Positions 62,597 to 64,000 of a stretch of 64,000 nt of DNA are shown here, one piece after another (within the stretch, counting starts at the first letter, position 1; the number at the start of each line of letters is the position of its first letter). Source of the DNA: Legionella shakespearei DSM 23087 (lineage in GTDB: Bacteria; Pseudomonadota; Gammaproteobacteria; Legionellales; Legionellaceae); contig NZ_KB892393.1 of the NCBI RefSeq assembly GCF_000373765.1, positions 121,982 to 185,981 of the forward strand. Reading direction: 5' to 3'. Position numbers and translations under genes: made by a program. The notes under the pieces are model-generated. The model did not search any database. It was given only the letters and a program-made list of their open reading frames with translations, and was not told where the DNA came from.

Positions 62597-63727
62597 TCAG
62601 TTAATGCCTTGCTTCATTTTCACAATATGACGATAGGCCTCATCAATTCTCTGCTCAGGAATTTCCCCTGACCTGACCTTTTGCTCGATAAGGTCAATCA
62701 ACTCTTTAGAGCCTTGAAATTTATCAACCAGCTGATTGCCAAAAATCAGCATGTCTACACCTGCATTAATTGCCAGCGTGACGGCTGTATCGACACCGTA
62801 ATAATTGGCAATTGCTTTCATCTGCATATCGTCAGTGATCACCACACCATCAAACTTCAAATCATGGCGCAACAGACCAGAAATCATCGTGTAAGACAGG
62901 CTGGCAGGAACTCCGGTTGGATCCAGTTTCCGGTTTACTATATGAGCCACCATAACCATGCCACAGTGCTGTGGTTGAGACAGTAATTGTAAAAAGGGAA
63001 TAAGTTCCTGTTCGCTCCAGGTATCAGTGACATCAACAAAACCCAGATGAGAGTCATCCTGCGAACTTCCATGCCCTGGAAAATGCTTATAAGAACATTG
63101 GATGTTATGTGCCAGAAATTGATTCGAAAACACTTGTGCATACAAACCGACCTGCTCAGGAATGGAAGAAAAACTGCGCTCCTTTCGGCCTATAATCGGA
63201 TTGTCAGGATTCACATCAACATCAAGAGAAGGGAAAAAATCAAGATTGAAGCCTGATGATTTTAATGCGTCCGTCATAAGGTTTGCTACATTCTGAGCAT
63301 CTGTCAATGACATCTTACCCACCATCTTGGGCGCAGGAATGACAGGAAAGCCATAATTGGGATGAAGGCGATTTACCTGCCCTCCTTCGTAATCCACCGA
63401 AATCAATAAAGGCAAATTGGCACGATGATGTAAGCGGTTCGCTTTCTGTGTCCAGGACTGTAATTGCTGGTTTAATTTTTTTACTTGTTCAGGGCTTTCA
63501 ATATTTTTATCAAAGGTTTGTGATTGCTGATTGTAATCAAAGAGAATAACCCCACCAATATTATCCTGCTCAATCGCATCGGCAATCGATGAATGCTCAT
63601 CAAGCACTTTGCCATGAAATCCCAGAATAATCATCTGGCCAATTTTATCCCTAAGGCTTGGTTCTGCAGCAGGTGTACTGGCGGAAAAAGTGATGAGACT
63701 GATAGCGAATAGTATTTTCTTTAACAT
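62597..63727 (-). CDS. Glycoside hydrolase family 3 protein (NagZ-like beta-N-acetylglucosaminidase)
   Basis: The 376-residue protein has a signal peptide (KKILFAISLITFSASTPAA) and GH3 motifs: LLISVDYEGGQVNRLHP, the substrate-assisting loop YKHFPGHGSSQDDSHLGF, and the nucleophile aspartate in VVITDDMQMKAI. NagZ is usually cytosolic; the signal here suggests a periplasmic or secreted enzyme acting on peptidoglycan or other GlcNAc polymers. ATG at 63727 is chosen; the preceding codon is TTG. Confidence 0.9.
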   Translation of the reverse strand: MLKKILFAISLITFSASTPAAEPSLRDKIGQMIILGFHGKVLDEHSSIADAIEQDNIGGVILFDYNQQSQTFDKNIESPEQVKKLNQQLQSWTQKANRLHHRANLPLLISVDYEGGQVNRLHPNYGFPVIPAPKMVGKMSLTDAQNVANLMTDALKSSGFNLDFFPSLDVDVNPDNPIIGRKERSFSSIPEQVGLYAQVFSNQFLAHNIQCSYKHFPGHGSSQDDSHLGFVDVTDTWSEQELIPFLQLLSQPQHCGMVMVAHIVNRKLDPTGVPASLSYTMISGLLRHDLKFDGVVITDDMQMKAIANYYGVDTAVTLAINAGVDMLIFGNQLVDKFQGSKELIDLIEQKVRSGEIPEQRIDEAYRHIVKMKQGIN

Positions 63728-63876
63728 CAATAGGTTCTCATTTTAAAATGAAACGAAATAGAATAACCACAAATTATACCTATTTAGCCCATTTTAATCA
63801 AATTATAATCAAAAAGAAAGACTGTAGCCCGACCTGCTTGCAACCGGGACAAACCGAGGAACGTAGAAGTGATCCA

Positions 63877-64000
63877 CGTCGTCCTGAGCGCGTCTTTTGG
63901 CGCGAAGGATCTCCTGAAAGCGGCACGGTGCCAGTATAACTGTTCCGCTCCCTCACGGTCGCGGCTCGGTTTTCGTGCGTTCGTAGATATTTCATCGTGC
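63877..64000. repeat. Family A arm followed by family B arm, at the window edge
   Basis: CGTCGTCCTGAGCGCGTCTT to GGATCTCC (63877-63914) is a family A left arm with one change (TTTTGG for TTTTTG). From 63941 a family B left arm (TTCCGCTCCCTCACGGTCGC) runs to the window end and is truncated there. A CCGACCTGCTTGCAACCGGG element precedes them. No gene is seen in 63728-64000. Confidence 0.85.

Overview
The window looks like a Legionella chromosome, probably not L. pneumophila itself. The support is a complete flgB-to-flgL operon behind a sigma-54 promoter, several large proteins of the Dot/Icm-effector type (one behind a PmrA-like TTAAT direct repeat), AT-rich coding and many short palindromic repeats between genes. 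Genus and species are inferred from gene content only.

Layout. 1-3375: the start of an RND efflux permease, its lipoprotein adaptor, a small glycine-rich membrane protein and an unrecognised 338-residue protein. 3376-23077: tRNA-Arg(CCT) followed by a genomic island of about 19.7 kb, bounded by a 49-bp direct repeat of the tRNA 3' half. The island carries a WYL-like protein, a GHKL ATPase fused to a PD-(D/E)XK nuclease, a compact RiPP cluster (5998-15514), an XRE regulator with palindromic operators, and a P4-like replication/integration module: DUF927 helicase pseudogene, TOPRIM primase, AlpA and tyrosine integrase. 23078-34654: accessory DNA with a 754-residue unknown protein, an APC permease, a GNAT enzyme, a hipB gene with a decayed hipA, a secreted thaumatin/GH64-like protein and repeats. 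34655-45120: flgBCDEFGHIJKL on the minus strand. 45253-53634: hemF, an LplT-like transporter, two effector candidates and a cold-shock protein. 53884-62528: pyrE, then yerC-hisGDCBHAFI. 62597-63727: a NagZ-like glycosidase.

The most notable content is the RiPP cluster. A 25-codon gene (15437-15514) encodes a peptide ending LCNSVGCP. It is followed by ten tightly packed genes on the same strand: GNAT acetyltransferase, MNIO partner protein, MNIO (DUF692) oxidase, PhyH-type dioxygenase, HExxH-like putative hydroxylase (with HQITH), TauD-type dioxygenase, ABC exporter, ABC-2 membrane protein, ABC ATPase, PIG-L-type deacetylase and glycosyltransferase (the last nine after the GNAT are coupled by overlaps or gaps of at most one base). 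I infer a multiply oxidised, possibly glycosylated, exported peptide made from a two-cysteine core. I do not recognise this combination as a described pathway, but I could not search for it.

At least five families of palindromic repeats sit between genes (called A to E below), plus a tandem duplication near 54.6-55.1 kb. They account for most gene-free stretches. Several apparent reading frames across them are artefacts.
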